A DNA stretch of 64,000 bases from Bacteroidales bacterium UBA3743 (GCA_002371265.1 DFGT01000031.1:62001-126000), one strand, 5' to 3'; shown: positions 9,132 through 18,920, counted from the stretch's first letter. Program-made: numbers and translations. Notes: generated from the letters alone by a model not told the origin.

Positions 9132-9139
9132 TAATTTTG
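9132..9139 (+). promoter_or_regulatory. Bacteroidetes -7 box for the GDPD-like operon
   Basis: TAATTTTG fits TAnnTTTG. A start of transcription about 7 bp downstream would make the ATG at 9144 nearly leaderless and favours the ATG at 9213, which opens a signal peptide. Confidence 0.5.
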
Positions 9140-9212
9140 GTCGATGATATTTAGCAATTTACGAATTATAGTATATTTTATTAATTTGAGCCTCTACTAT
9201 ATAACACTACTG

Positions 9213-9995
9213 ATGAGAAGGATAAACTATATATATATCATTACATTTGTCCTTATATCAATAAACATTCAATATGTTTTCGGACAACAAATTCCACAAC
9301 CAATAGCTCATGCACTTGGTTGCGTCGGTGGAAACATATATACAAATAGCCGTGAAGCTATGATCAATTCAATTGAAAAAGGATATAAATACCTTGAGGT
9401 AGATATAGACTCTACTTCAGATGGTATTTTTATTGCCTCTCACGATTGGGAACTTTTCAATGAAATCACAGGCCATAGTGAACTTAAAGATTCTATAGCT
9501 TCATATGAAGATTTCAAACAAAGAAAAATATACAATACTTATACTCCCATTACAATACAAGAAGTAGTGGACACATTGATGAATCATCCCGACATCTCTG
9601 TCATGACAGACAAGATTTCTGATCCTGACATCATTGATGAACTTTTTGGGAAAATCAAAGAAAGAGTATACGTTGAGTGCTTCTCGGAAGAAGATTATTT
9701 TGAGCTAAAGAAGAGAGGTTATCACGTAATGTTTTCTACATATACATCAATTGCTACACTTCACTATATTATCAAAAGTATGATGATCGGCAATGGTAGG
9801 ATAGACTTTGTAACAACAAGTACGGATCAAGATCTCAAAGAATTAAGAAGGCTAAAATGTGTGATGCCTCTTCATGTATCAATGTTCACTATCAACACAG
9901 AAGAAGAACTCGAAAAACATATGGACGATATAGATTTCTTTTATTCTGATTTCTATGATCCGTCTGCCGGCACATTTAATAATCCTAAAGAATGA
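9213..9995 (+). CDS. Secreted glycerophosphodiester phosphodiesterase-like protein
   Basis: 260 residues from the ATG at 9213, chosen because a signal peptide begins there (MRRINYIYIITFVLIS, cleavage near VFGQ). The GDPD TIM-barrel signature is present: His33 in PIAHALG, an Asn/Ser/Glu-rich NSREA segment, LEVDID with Glu62 and Asp64, and SHDW with His77. The Arg that follows the first catalytic His in typical GDPD enzymes (HRG) is Ala here, so activity may be altered. Expected substrates would be glycerophosphodiesters. The stop codon overlaps the start of the next gene (ATGA), so the two are co-translated. Confidence 0.75.
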   Translation: MRRINYIYIITFVLISINIQYVFGQQIPQPIAHALGCVGGNIYTNSREAMINSIEKGYKYLEVDIDSTSDGIFIASHDWELFNEITGHSELKDSIASYEDFKQRKIYNTYTPITIQEVVDTLMNHPDISVMTDKISDPDIIDELFGKIKERVYVECFSEEDYFELKKRGYHVMFSTYTSIATLHYIIKSMMIGNGRIDFVTTSTDQDLKELRRLKCVMPLHVSMFTINTEEELEKHMDDIDFFYSDFYDPSAGTFNNPKE

Positions 9996-11470
9996 AAAGA
10001 ATAATCCTCACAATTATATCTCTAAACGTACTGTCTCTTTTCTCTTACAGCAACAGCTGGAAAGGATTGGGGACAGAGGATGAGCCATATCTTATTTCAT
10101 CTCCTCAACAAATGGCTGAATTGGCGGAAGAAGTAAATAATGGAACTGATTTTCAAAACATTTTTTTCTCCCTCACTAATGATATTGACCTGTCTGAATT
10201 ATATAAAGATTCATTAGACTCCTGGACTCCTATCGGTTCCGCTTCCTACGACTTTAACGGCACATTTTTGGGCAATAATTATACTGTTAACAACATACAC
10301 ATTAATGTGGAGGAGAACGATTTTTACTTTGGATTATTCGGAAGTATCGGAGAATATGGTGCTGTCCAGGATCTCACTATAGAGAGTGGTGTTATTCACT
10401 CAACTCTTTGGAGCGGAGGAATCGCCGCCATCAATAGCGGAATAATCTCTAACTGCAGAAATATCAACTGCTCTGTAAATAGCTGGAGGTACGCTGGAGG
10501 CATTTGTGGTGTCAATCTCAACACTATAACTAATTGCTCCAATCTTGCTGAAGTATATAGTTCTCTCTGTAGCGGAGGTATATGCTCATACAACTATGGG
10601 ACTATAACTAACTGTACAAACAGACAAGGGATAACCTCAAATAAAGGTTGCGGTGGCATCTGTGGATACAATGGTGGTTTTGCGGATATTTCAAACTGCT
10701 ATAACGTGAAAATCGGATTCATAGACAACTGCACTAACCATTCTTCAATCATGGGGGATGAAAAAATTGGTGGAATAGCAGGAAGAAATGACGGCTTTAT
10801 AGTGAATTCAAGGAATAATGGTGTAATCAACGGAGACCAACAAGTAGGTGGTATTGCAGGCGTCAATGGAGGATTCGACGGCGTTATCGGCAATATCACA
10901 AACTCATTTAACCTCGGCAATGTGATAGGCAGAGACACTTTGGCTGGAGGTATTGTAGGGTTTGGCAACCAAGCAAGTGAAATCTTCAATGTCTGCACAA
11001 CAGATAATATACATTGCGTCAACACATCTACAACCGATTATATCGGAGAAGATAATGGATTGAGAGAGAATTGCTTTATTCTCCACCAATATGATGAAAC
11101 GACAAATTATGATTCAATAGTCAATCAATTAAATCATTGGATTACCATACAGCCAAATCAGGATTCATACCTCAAATGGGGATTCGAGAATAATAAATTT
11201 TGTACTATAATGCCTGATACTACGATGCATGATTCAACATTGTACGATCGTGCAAACATACCGCTTTATAATAAAAACCTGGATGAAATAAAGATTTTCT
11301 GCGGAAAAGGCTATTTATACATCATATCCCCAGCAAGGCAATCTGTTGTCGTTTATAGTGTAGACGGGAAAGCTATTCGCTCTGTTGATCTTTCAGCCAA
11401 CGCTATGGCAAGAATCCAGATTGAGAAAGGCGTGTATATTGTCAACGGGCAGAAAGTGGTGGTTTTCTGA
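9992..11470 (+). CDS. Secreted GLUG-repeat protein
   Basis: 492 residues with a short signal peptide (MKRIILTIISLNVLSLFSYS). Residues 20-110 carry the typical opening of GLUG-motif proteins (GTEDEPYLISSPQQMAELAE, then IPIG-like WTPIGSASYDFNGTFLGNN). Residues 115-340 hold many repeats of the form GGI(C/A)G-N-G-ITNC, the GLUG motif, which builds a beta-helix. The C-terminus (VVVYSVDGKAIRSVDL ... KGVYIVNGQKVVV) resembles a type A type-IX-secretion sorting domain. A cell-surface or adhesin-like role is inferred. Overlaps the GDPD-like gene by 4 bp. Confidence 0.75.
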   Translation: MKRIILTIISLNVLSLFSYSNSWKGLGTEDEPYLISSPQQMAELAEEVNNGTDFQNIFFSLTNDIDLSELYKDSLDSWTPIGSASYDFNGTFLGNNYTVNNIHINVEENDFYFGLFGSIGEYGAVQDLTIESGVIHSTLWSGGIAAINSGIISNCRNINCSVNSWRYAGGICGVNLNTITNCSNLAEVYSSLCSGGICSYNYGTITNCTNRQGITSNKGCGGICGYNGGFADISNCYNVKIGFIDNCTNHSSIMGDEKIGGIAGRNDGFIVNSRNNGVINGDQQVGGIAGVNGGFDGVIGNITNSFNLGNVIGRDTLAGGIVGFGNQASEIFNVCTTDNIHCVNTSTTDYIGEDNGLRENCFILHQYDETTNYDSIVNQLNHWITIQPNQDSYLKWGFENNKFCTIMPDTTMHDSTLYDRANIPLYNKNLDEIKIFCGKGYLYIISPARQSVVVYSVDGKAIRSVDLSANAMARIQIEKGVYIVNGQKVVVF

Positions 11471-11511
11471 CACTTATCTTCTATATTCCTTGCATATTTA
11501 AACAGGAAAAT

Positions 11512-11519
11512 TAAATTTG
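11512..11519 (+). promoter_or_regulatory. Bacteroidetes -7 box for the DUF2157 gene
   Basis: TAAATTTG matches TAnnTTTG and sits 27 bp before the ATG at 11546. Confidence 0.5.
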
Positions 11520-11545
11520 CAAAAAATACAAATACAACCGCATCT

Positions 11546-12814
11546 ATGAAAATAAAGATCGACACGGATGAATTGGTGAAAAAAGAGGTGATCTCGCAGC
11601 AAACAGCCGATGAAATTATCCAGTACTACGATTCATCAAAGAACACATCTACCGGCAAATATGCGTTGAGCGTCGTCGCTGCCATATTCGTTATGACAGG
11701 AGTAGCTATCCTGATAGCTGATTTCTGGAATGATGTCGGAACAAACGCCCGTATCTGCTTCAGTCTGTTTCCTATCATTGTAGGATCCATGGCTTGTTAT
11801 CTGGTAGACGCAAAGCTATCCGACAAAAAGATCTTTACAGAGAGTGTGGCGATATTGCAAGGCATAGCCATACTCACCACCTTCTCCATGTTGTGCGAAG
11901 GAGCTTTTGATTTGGAAATAAGAAAAGCTGTATTCTTCATTTCTGTCATCATATTATGCTTTCCTTTCGCCATCTATTTCAAAGCGACAATAGCGGCGAC
12001 AGTATTGACATCTTTCGCTGCCATTTTTCTTGCTGTTGACTCAGCCGATCACCAAGATGTCAATTGGTTCCTTTGTTGCCTGACTCTGGCGATGGACGTA
12101 TTCTTCTTGTATAACACTTATTTCAAAGCCAAAGAACGTTTTTTATTGAATATACGTCTACTCATATCCCCATTCATCATCACAGCCTTTATATATCACT
12201 TCAAATGTATATTCAGCGATCACAACAATTTTCTTGTCTATAGTATACTTACGATCATCTCTTCAGGTTACGCTTTCTCCTTTCTTCCTTGGAATAAAGC
12301 CAAACAATTGTTGGAGACAGATGCGAAATGGCTGGAATTAGGGGCATTCCTGCTATCTTTTATCATATTGACATTCGGTGTATCAAACTACCATCATTAT
12401 GGCACAGAAGGCAGTGAAATCATTATTCCATTCGCCTTGCCTTTGATTCTACTCTGGATATTCCAAAAGAGAAACGGCATCAAAATAGAGTTCAGACAAT
12501 ATTTTTGTCTGTTGGCAGCCATCACCGTCGCCATAACGACTCCTTTATTAGAAGAACACACATCCATTATCTATGTCGTTCTGCTACTTATCCTTTTGGC
12601 TTACCATACCTATCAATGGAGAAAAGATTACAACATCATATTCTTCAATATCGCTATGTTCGGTTGGATTATCGCCATTTACAATATATCCAGTGTCAAC
12701 GACCTTGGCCACGCAGGAGTGGCAATAAGCATTTTCACATGCGGAATCATCATGTTGGCTCTCAACTATTACCTAATCAAAAAAAAGATGGATCATGAAA
12801 ATCAAGATAAATAA
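11546..12814 (+). CDS. DUF2157 multi-pass membrane protein
   Basis: 422 residues. The N-terminal 40 residues (DELVKKEVISQQTADEIIQYY) are the short helical segment that starts DUF2157 proteins. Then about a dozen hydrophobic helices follow (for example YALSVVAAIFVMTGVAILIA near 48-67). DUF2157 proteins are inner-membrane proteins of unknown function, commonly followed by a GDYXXLXY-type partner. Here the next gene overlaps by 20 bp and encodes a single-pass protein, consistent with that arrangement. Confidence 0.75.
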   Translation: MKIKIDTDELVKKEVISQQTADEIIQYYDSSKNTSTGKYALSVVAAIFVMTGVAILIADFWNDVGTNARICFSLFPIIVGSMACYLVDAKLSDKKIFTESVAILQGIAILTTFSMLCEGAFDLEIRKAVFFISVIILCFPFAIYFKATIAATVLTSFAAIFLAVDSADHQDVNWFLCCLTLAMDVFFLYNTYFKAKERFLLNIRLLISPFIITAFIYHFKCIFSDHNNFLVYSILTIISSGYAFSFLPWNKAKQLLETDAKWLELGAFLLSFIILTFGVSNYHHYGTEGSEIIIPFALPLILLWIFQKRNGIKIEFRQYFCLLAAITVAITTPLLEEHTSIIYVVLLLILLAYHTYQWRKDYNIIFFNIAMFGWIIAIYNISSVNDLGHAGVAISIFTCGIIMLALNYYLIKKKMDHENQDK

Positions 12815-13952
12815 AAAACATTATTTGTTAGGAGTCATCACACTCCTCTTCATAGTCGCTTTGGGTTTGATCGGTTGGGTGAAAGGAGCCGGTGCCATAC
12901 ACAAGGATTTAAGACTAAGAATCGACACTTTGGACTTTAAATATTATAATTCAAACATCAAATTCTCTCTCAAAGATTCCATTATACCCAATGGCTATTC
13001 TCCTCGTTGCGAATATTTCGTGTTTGAAGAGACGGAAGAGGGATATGATGTGCCACTGTCATGCAGCTACATCCCAAGTTTCATCCATCCCAGTGTCTAT
13101 AGATGGACTAGATCTAGATATGGATATGATGACAAAAATGACAACAACATCAATCATATAATAGACAAAGAATTAGACGTATCGCATGAATTTGGCTATA
13201 TCTATAGGCACATCCTTAAAAAAGCACAAGCAAAGGGTGCGTCACTTTTCGTTATTCTTCCTTCTTATTCAGACTCGTCAAAACGTGGATATTTTGCAGA
13301 CATTGAGGTAGACGGAAGATTATTGTCGGATTTAGCGAAAGAGGCAGTGGAGGAGCCAGAAGAGTTGGTGGATTCACTGATGAAAGACATCTACGGTGAT
13401 TTGTCTGATTACTGCGGAAGCGAGCATTGCAATGTGGGCCACAATTATGTCGAAATTGTGATTGAAACCTTATCTGACAAAGAAAAAAATGCATTCGACT
13501 ATCTCTTTTCAACGAAAAGAGACAAAGCAAAAGAGTGCCTCAAGAGATGGTTGGACACACATACCGAACAATTCCGTCAATTATCAAAAGATTGTCCAGA
13601 GATATACAACGCCGCCCACCAACTTTCAGATTCCTATCAATGGGTAAACAAGCAAAACTATGCCAAACTTGACTCGTTGTTTTTGTCAAGCGACTACGAA
13701 TATTGGGATACAGAGATAATGGTCACGGAAGTAGTAGAAGAGGTAGTGGCAACAACAATAGAAAAAGCGATGGCGCCTGATACCGTTTTATATAGATCCG
13801 ATAAAGTGAATAAAGTCTTAAAATTAATTGGTCACGACGGGAATGATAAAGATTTAAAACGTCTTTTTTTCAATATAGAACTTTGGAGTCGTATTTGGAA
13901 AGAGGGCGAAGCGGAATGGGTAAAGAATTGGTTGAAGAAGATTACGGAATAA
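12795..13952 (+). CDS. Membrane-anchored protein of unknown function
   Basis: 385 residues with one N-terminal membrane segment (YLLGVITLLFIVALGLIGWV, about 10-29) and a large charged extracytoplasmic part. It starts within the last codons of the DUF2157 gene (20-bp overlap), so the two are co-expressed. Its position matches the GDYXXLXY partner of DUF2157 proteins, and a RIDTLDFKYYN segment near 42-52 could be a divergent version, but I cannot confirm that. The C-terminal half is helical and acidic. No catalytic motif was recognised. Confidence 0.65.
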   Translation: MKIKINKKHYLLGVITLLFIVALGLIGWVKGAGAIHKDLRLRIDTLDFKYYNSNIKFSLKDSIIPNGYSPRCEYFVFEETEEGYDVPLSCSYIPSFIHPSVYRWTRSRYGYDDKNDNNINHIIDKELDVSHEFGYIYRHILKKAQAKGASLFVILPSYSDSSKRGYFADIEVDGRLLSDLAKEAVEEPEELVDSLMKDIYGDLSDYCGSEHCNVGHNYVEIVIETLSDKEKNAFDYLFSTKRDKAKECLKRWLDTHTEQFRQLSKDCPEIYNAAHQLSDSYQWVNKQNYAKLDSLFLSSDYEYWDTEIMVTEVVEEVVATTIEKAMAPDTVLYRSDKVNKVLKLIGHDGNDKDLKRLFFNIELWSRIWKEGEAEWVKNWLKKITE

Positions 13953-13999
13953 ATATCTTTTTCAGAAAGCAGAATTTGCCTGCCATAAAACGATTTACT

Positions 14000-14812
14000 A
14001 TGATAAAAAAGACAATTTCAATCGTAACATTGCTCTGCACTCTAGTAGGCTGCAATGCCCAAAAATCTGCAAAAAACATCGAAGAGAACGAGGTTGCAAA
14101 AACAGATCAAGAAACCGTGGACACCTTCACAACTTCTGAAGGTACATCCATAAAAATGTACTGCATCAAACACGGATCAGTCAGGATGCAAATCGAGCAA
14201 AGCGAAGAGAAATGGATATACGTGGATCCAGTCACCAACGCTGTACAACCAGCCACTGATTTCACGACCCTGCCCAAAGCTGATTATATCTTCGTCACTC
14301 ATGAACATTTCGACCATCTGGATTCTGTGGCTATCCGTCAACTTACTAAAGAAGGGACTACACTTATCACCAATCCTCGCAGCAGCGAAATATTGGGTGG
14401 CAAAGGCAGCGTGATGAAGAATGGCGACGTGATGCTCTTGTGGCTAGGGAAAGGATTTTCTGGGACGTGGAGAGTCGACGCTGTTCCTGCCTACAACACC
14501 TCGCCAGACAAACAACAGTTTCATCCTAAGGGTCGAGACAACGGCTATGTGCTTACAATTGATGGATTCCGTATTTATATAGCAGGCGACACAGAGGATA
14601 TCGAGGAGATGAAGGATATTAAGGATATCGACGTCGCTTTTTTGCCATGCAATCTCCCCTACACTATGTCTCCCGAACAATTGGCTAAAGCGGCAAAGAT
14701 GGTTAATCCTAAAGTTCTTTTCCCTTACCACTACGGACAGACAGATATCCAACAAGTGGTAAAGCTTTTGGAAGGAAGCGGTATTGACGTAAGGATCAGG
14801 CAATATCAATAA
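14000..14812 (+). CDS. Metallo-beta-lactamase-fold lipoprotein
   Basis: 270 residues from the ATG at 14000, which opens a lipoprotein signal (MIKKTISIVTLLCTLVGC). The longer frame starting at 13883 would overlap the previous gene and lacks a signal. The metal-binding HEHFDHLD motif lies near 101-108. AGDTED near 195 supplies the bridging Asp, and FPYHYGQTD near 245 the last His. The set matches the UlaG-like / beta-lactamase-superfamily-2 hydrolases, dinuclear metal enzymes whose substrates vary widely. Lipidation puts it in the periplasm. No pathway is implied by the neighbours. Confidence 0.75.
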   Translation: MIKKTISIVTLLCTLVGCNAQKSAKNIEENEVAKTDQETVDTFTTSEGTSIKMYCIKHGSVRMQIEQSEEKWIYVDPVTNAVQPATDFTTLPKADYIFVTHEHFDHLDSVAIRQLTKEGTTLITNPRSSEILGGKGSVMKNGDVMLLWLGKGFSGTWRVDAVPAYNTSPDKQQFHPKGRDNGYVLTIDGFRIYIAGDTEDIEEMKDIKDIDVAFLPCNLPYTMSPEQLAKAAKMVNPKVLFPYHYGQTDIQQVVKLLEGSGIDVRIRQYQ

Positions 14813-14951
14813 TGAAGATTGTTAAGGGCGGAACGCCCTAACCCATTCTTTCTAGTGCGAGCCGAAGACGAGCACATTTAGAATAAACACAGAGAGACTC
14901 AGAGTTTTAAGAGAAAGGGAATGAAATGAACGTAAAAGTTTCTCATAAAAA
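14813..14951. repeat. Interspersed repeat (GCGAGCCGAAGACGAGC type)
   Basis: Contains AAGGGCGGAACGCCCT (hairpin) and the phrase GTGCGAGCCGAAGACGAGCAC, then a purine-rich tail with 'CACAGAGAGACTCAGAG'. Related copies are at 15877-16060, 44650-44800 and, inverted, 47700-47800. Confidence 0.6.
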
Positions 14952-15785
14952 ATGAACAGAATCTTATATATATTGTTTTTTCTTCTGTTGGGCTTCTTTT
15001 CCGTACATGCCAATGTCGAACCTGGAGAATATGGTCTGATCGTAACTCCATTGTCTGACGTCGACACAATATACGAAGATTTCAAACTATTCTATGAAGA
15101 CTCTATATATTCAAAACAGGAAAATACGGCAGAATATCCAGACGGAAGAAAAGGTCTGATGAGATATTTCAAGGAAAACCTTAAATACCCCGCACCTTGT
15201 TTTGAAGCTGGAGTACAAGGAAAAGTCATAGTGAAATTCACCGTCACCAAAGAAGGAAATATAAAAGATATCAAGCTCATAAGGGGTGTTTATGAGAGAC
15301 TAGATAATGAAGTCATCCGTGTCATAAAAAACATGAAGGAATGGATTCCTGGAGAAACCAATCAGGAATTTACTTTGTCTGTCCTTTTTAAAATACCTGA
15401 TTTTGATGACAAAGGAGTCTGTTTGTTAGTCACCACTTCCGCCAGTTATTATTATAAAGAAGTAGATAAAATCATATACAAAAATCTTAAATACCCCAAA
15501 AAAGCAAAAAAAGACAAAATAGAAGGCACATGTCGTTTTAAATTTATTCTGGAAAGTGACGGCAAAATAAAAGATGTAGAAATTATAGATTCTGTTTCCC
15601 CAGAAATAGACCAAGAAGCAATTCGTTTGATCAAGTTGACGGAAGGGCAATGGATTCCAAGTAAGTATAATGGAGAAAATGTACGTTCGTATGTCAGATA
15701 CTCTGTGAATTTTAAATTAAATTACAAATACAAAAGATCATCAGAGAGGAAAAGATCGGCTTACCACGTCGCTGCTTCATCCTAG
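14952..15785 (+). CDS. Protein with two TonB C-terminal domains
   Basis: 277 residues with a signal peptide (MNRILYILFFLLLGFFSVHA). Two TonB-C-like domains follow. Repeat 1, about 65-160: YFKENLKYPAP, GVQGKVIVKFTVTKEGNI, VIRVIKNMKEWIPG. Repeat 2, about 172-265: KNLKYPKKAKKD, IEGTCRFKFILESDG, AIRLIKLTEGQWIPS. Both carry the Y-P and W-x-P hallmarks. There is no Pro-rich periplasm-spanning linker, so it is not a classical energy-transducing TonB. It may be a soluble periplasmic binding partner. Flanked on both sides by interspersed repeats. Confidence 0.75.
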   Translation: MNRILYILFFLLLGFFSVHANVEPGEYGLIVTPLSDVDTIYEDFKLFYEDSIYSKQENTAEYPDGRKGLMRYFKENLKYPAPCFEAGVQGKVIVKFTVTKEGNIKDIKLIRGVYERLDNEVIRVIKNMKEWIPGETNQEFTLSVLFKIPDFDDKGVCLLVTTSASYYYKEVDKIIYKNLKYPKKAKKDKIEGTCRFKFILESDGKIKDVEIIDSVSPEIDQEAIRLIKLTEGQWIPSKYNGENVRSYVRYSVNFKLNYKYKRSSERKRSAYHVAASS

Positions 15786-16325
15786 GGGCCGCATACAAAA
15801 TAACTGTAGGGGCATTCCTACCTTAAATCAACGTGAATTCGAGGAAATAAAAATATGATAGTTGAAGTGTCATAAATGAGGATTGTTAAGGGTCCATGTT
15901 TAATAAATGTTGGTCCTAACCCCAACCTCTCTTCCGCGAGTCCAAAGGACGAGCGGTAAAAAATGCGTTCATTGTGCTTCTATTAAATTGTGCTCGCCTT
16001 CGGCTCGCACTTTGGAAGGGGACAAGGGCGTTCCGCCCTTTGGAATCCTCATTTTTTACTCTTCAACAAACTTTATATTAACGTGAATTCGAATTATAAT
16101 ATTACTAGATATATCCCCTAACGGGGAAATATCGTGGTCATAACATATATCTACCGATATAAAACACCTAAAGGTGTAGTCGTTTCTGTGTTATCATTTA
16201 GGATATCACGTAGTGATTACATGTAGGCAGATAGGATAATATGCCGATGACATCACATTTCCCGTAGGGAATAAATCATTTCATGTTGTTGGATCAAATT
16301 GATGTTAATAACAACATTATACAAA
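15786..16325. repeat. Repeat-rich spacer with a series of mini-hairpins
   Basis: No gene. The segment 15877-16060 is a copy of the GAGGATTGTTAAGGG repeat, containing inverted GCTCGCCTTCGGCTCGC and AAGGGCGTTCCGCCCTT hairpins. From 16108 to 16285 comes a run of short hairpins with the same build but different stems: CCCCTAACGGGG, ACACCTAAAGGTGT, ATCACGTAGTGAT and TTCCCGTAGGGAA. Confidence 0.65.
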
Positions 16326-16355
16326 AATGGGATGTATCGCTTGATACACCCCATT
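16326..16355 (-). terminator. Intrinsic terminator of maeB (bidirectional form)
   Basis: A 13-bp stem AATGGGATGTATC / GATACACCCCATT with one G-T pair and a 4-nt loop; T-runs lie on both sides. It is about 30 bp beyond the maeB stop at 16386. Confidence 0.85.
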
Positions 16356-16385
16356 TTTTGTGTCTAAAATTAACAAATTGCTTGC

Positions 16386-18659
16386 TTATTTCTTTCCGTT
16401 GATCTGAGCGTCGATAACTGCGATAGTCACGATATTCATGATGTCACGTACAGAAGCTTCAGGCTCGCAAACGTAGATTGGCTTCTTCAATCCCATCTGA
16501 ACTGGACCAACATTCTCAGCAAGACCCATAGAAAGAAGTGTCTTGTAAGTGATGTTAGCTGAGCTTAGGTTAGGGAAGATCAATGTGTTGACATCCTTAC
16601 CCTCAAGCTTAGAGAATGGGTATGTAGCAGAACGAAGATCCTTGTCAAGAGCGAAGTTGACCTGCATCTCACCGTCTACCAAGATCTCTGGGTGGTTCTT
16701 GTGTAGATTCTCGACTGCCTTATGAACAGTAACAGGGCTACCTGTGTTGTCAGCGCCGAAGTTGCTGTAAGAAAGCATTGCGATAACTGGATCTACATTG
16801 AAGATCTTAACGCTGTCGTTAGTCAACTTAACGATCTCCTCAAGAGTCTCAACGCTTGGGTGGTTGTTGACCAATGTGTCAGCCAAGAAGAATGTTCCCT
16901 TAGCTGTATTTACGATGTTAAGAGCTGCGATATGGTCGATACCCTCACGTGTTCCTACGATTTCAAGAGCTGGCTTGATAGCGTCTGTATACTTAGTGTA
17001 AACACCGCATACCATAGCGTCTGCGTCTCCCATCTCAACCATCATAGTTGCGAAGTAGCTGCGGTTGAACATCAACTCTAGGCTCTCTGCGTATGTGTAT
17101 CCGTTACGAGCGTTCTTTTCTGCCAAATACTTAGCGTAGCGGTCACGACGTGAACCCTGATTCTCAGCACGGTTGTTGATGATTTCGATTCCAGAGATAT
17201 TGATGTTGTTCTCCTCAGCAATACGAGCGATGTTTGTCTCGTTACCTACAAGAACTGGAACACAGATACCGTCAGCCTTAGCAGCGACAGCAGCAGAAAG
17301 TACGCTTACGTTGTTTGGCTCAGAGAATACAACCTTCTTAGGAGCCTTCTTAGCGCGAACACGTAGACCATCGATAAGCTTGTTGTTCAAGCCCATACGA
17401 TGACGTAACTGGTCGCGATATGCATCCCAATCCTTAATCTCATGACGAGCGACACCACTCTCAATTGCTGCCTTAGCAACAGCTGGAGCGACAGTCTCAA
17501 GTAGACGTGGGTCAAGAGCTGTAGGGATAAGGTATTCCTTACCGAATGTCATAGCCTTACCACCGTATGCCTTGCTTACGATTTCAGGAACTGGCTTCTT
17601 AGCCAATTCAGCAAGAGCGCGTACAGCAGCAAGCTTCATCTCCTCGTTGATTGCCTTTGAGTGAGTGTCAAGAGCACCACGGAAGATGTAAGGGAATCCA
17701 AGCACGTTGTTGATCTGGTTAGGATAATCCGAACGACCTGTTCCGAAAATGATATCAGGACGAGATGCCATTGCATCCTCGTAAGTGATTTCTGGGTTAG
17801 GGTTAGCAAGAGCGAACACGATTGGGTTGCTTGCCATCGAGCGAACCATGTCCTGAGACAACACGTTACCCTTAGACAATCCCAAGAATACGTCTGCATC
17901 CTTAACTGCCTCAGCAAGAGTGTTGATATCACGGTCTGTCTTAAACTCCTCCTTGCGTGGGTTGAGGTCAGTTCTCTTTGAATTGATAACACCCTTCGAG
18001 TCGCACATAACGATGTTCTTCTTCTGAGCACCAAGAGCGACGTATAGACGAGTACATGAGTTAGCGGCTGCACCTGCACCGTTTACAACGATCTTTGCAT
18101 CCTCGATCTTCTTTCCAGCTACCTCAAGAGCGTTCAAAAGGGCTGCAGAAGAGATGATGGCTGTACCGTGCTGGTCGTCGTGCATCAAAGGAATATCAAG
18201 TTCTGCCTTCAATCTGTCCTCGATCTCGAAACACTCAGGAGCCTTGATATCCTCAAGGTTGATTCCTCCGAATGTAGGAGCGATAGCCTTTACAGTCTCT
18301 ACGAACTTGTCGATGTTCTTCTCGTTTACCTCGATATCGAACACGTCAACATCTGCGAAAATCTTGAACAACAATCCCTTACCTTCCATAACTGGTTTTC
18401 CGGCAAGAGCACCTATATCACCAAGACCAAGTACCGCTGTTCCGTTAGAGATCACAGCCACAAGATTTCCCTTTGCTGTATAGTTGTATGCAAAGTTCTC
18501 ATCTTTCTGTATTTCCAAACATGGTTCAGCAACACCTGGAGAGTATGCCAAAGAAAGGTCTCTCTGAGTTGCAGTAGGCTTTGTTGGGATCACCTGGATT
18601 TTACCTGGACGTCCCTCTGCGTGATACTTAAGAGCATCGCTCAACTTTTTGTTGTCCAT
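16386..18659 (-). CDS. maeB: NADP-dependent malic enzyme with phosphotransacetylase domain
   Basis: 757 residues, the usual length of the MaeB class. The malic enzyme part (1 to about 420) shows SLAYSPGVAEPC (36-47), KGNLVAVISNGTAVLGLGDIG (63-83), DDQHGTA (161-167) and the NADP-binding VVNGAGAAANS (191-201). The C-terminal part (about 435-757) is a phosphate acetyl/butyryltransferase-like domain (VFSEPNNVSVLSAAV, then FADTLVN-like FLADTLVNNHP), thought to be regulatory in MaeB. It decarboxylates malate to pyruvate with NADPH formation in the cytoplasm. Well-formed promoter at 18711-18742 and terminator at 16326-16355 indicate a monocistronic unit. Confidence 0.95.
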   Translation of the reverse strand: MDNKKLSDALKYHAEGRPGKIQVIPTKPTATQRDLSLAYSPGVAEPCLEIQKDENFAYNYTAKGNLVAVISNGTAVLGLGDIGALAGKPVMEGKGLLFKIFADVDVFDIEVNEKNIDKFVETVKAIAPTFGGINLEDIKAPECFEIEDRLKAELDIPLMHDDQHGTAIISSAALLNALEVAGKKIEDAKIVVNGAGAAANSCTRLYVALGAQKKNIVMCDSKGVINSKRTDLNPRKEEFKTDRDINTLAEAVKDADVFLGLSKGNVLSQDMVRSMASNPIVFALANPNPEITYEDAMASRPDIIFGTGRSDYPNQINNVLGFPYIFRGALDTHSKAINEEMKLAAVRALAELAKKPVPEIVSKAYGGKAMTFGKEYLIPTALDPRLLETVAPAVAKAAIESGVARHEIKDWDAYRDQLRHRMGLNNKLIDGLRVRAKKAPKKVVFSEPNNVSVLSAAVAAKADGICVPVLVGNETNIARIAEENNINISGIEIINNRAENQGSRRDRYAKYLAEKNARNGYTYAESLELMFNRSYFATMMVEMGDADAMVCGVYTKYTDAIKPALEIVGTREGIDHIAALNIVNTAKGTFFLADTLVNNHPSVETLEEIVKLTNDSVKIFNVDPVIAMLSYSNFGADNTGSPVTVHKAVENLHKNHPEILVDGEMQVNFALDKDLRSATYPFSKLEGKDVNTLIFPNLSSANITYKTLLSMGLAENVGPVQMGLKKPIYVCEPEASVRDIMNIVTIAVIDAQINGKK

Positions 18660-18710
18660 TGTATTATTTCTAAAAATGTTCTTATTTCCAATAATTCACA
18701 AATTATGTCG

Positions 18711-18742
18711 CAAAGATACGCTTTTTGTCAAAAAAATGCAAA
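18711..18742 (-). promoter_or_regulatory. maeB promoter
   Basis: On the minus strand the -33 box TTTG (18739-18742) and the -7 box TATCTTTG (18711-18718) are 20 bp apart, a full Bacteroidetes sigma-ABfr promoter. The start codon is 52 bp downstream. Confidence 0.75.
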
Positions 18743-18920
18743 AAATATATGTTTTATAACTCATTTAATGCAATATTTGTATATTTCCGACATTTTGTGT
18801 CATTCTTTTGGGGCTGATATATTCACCTCTTTTCCATAGACGCAACATTCTCTCGTCTCTACAAGGCATTGCGAATTGTTATAAATTCTTAAACCACCAA
18901 CACATACTTTTCTTCTTTCC

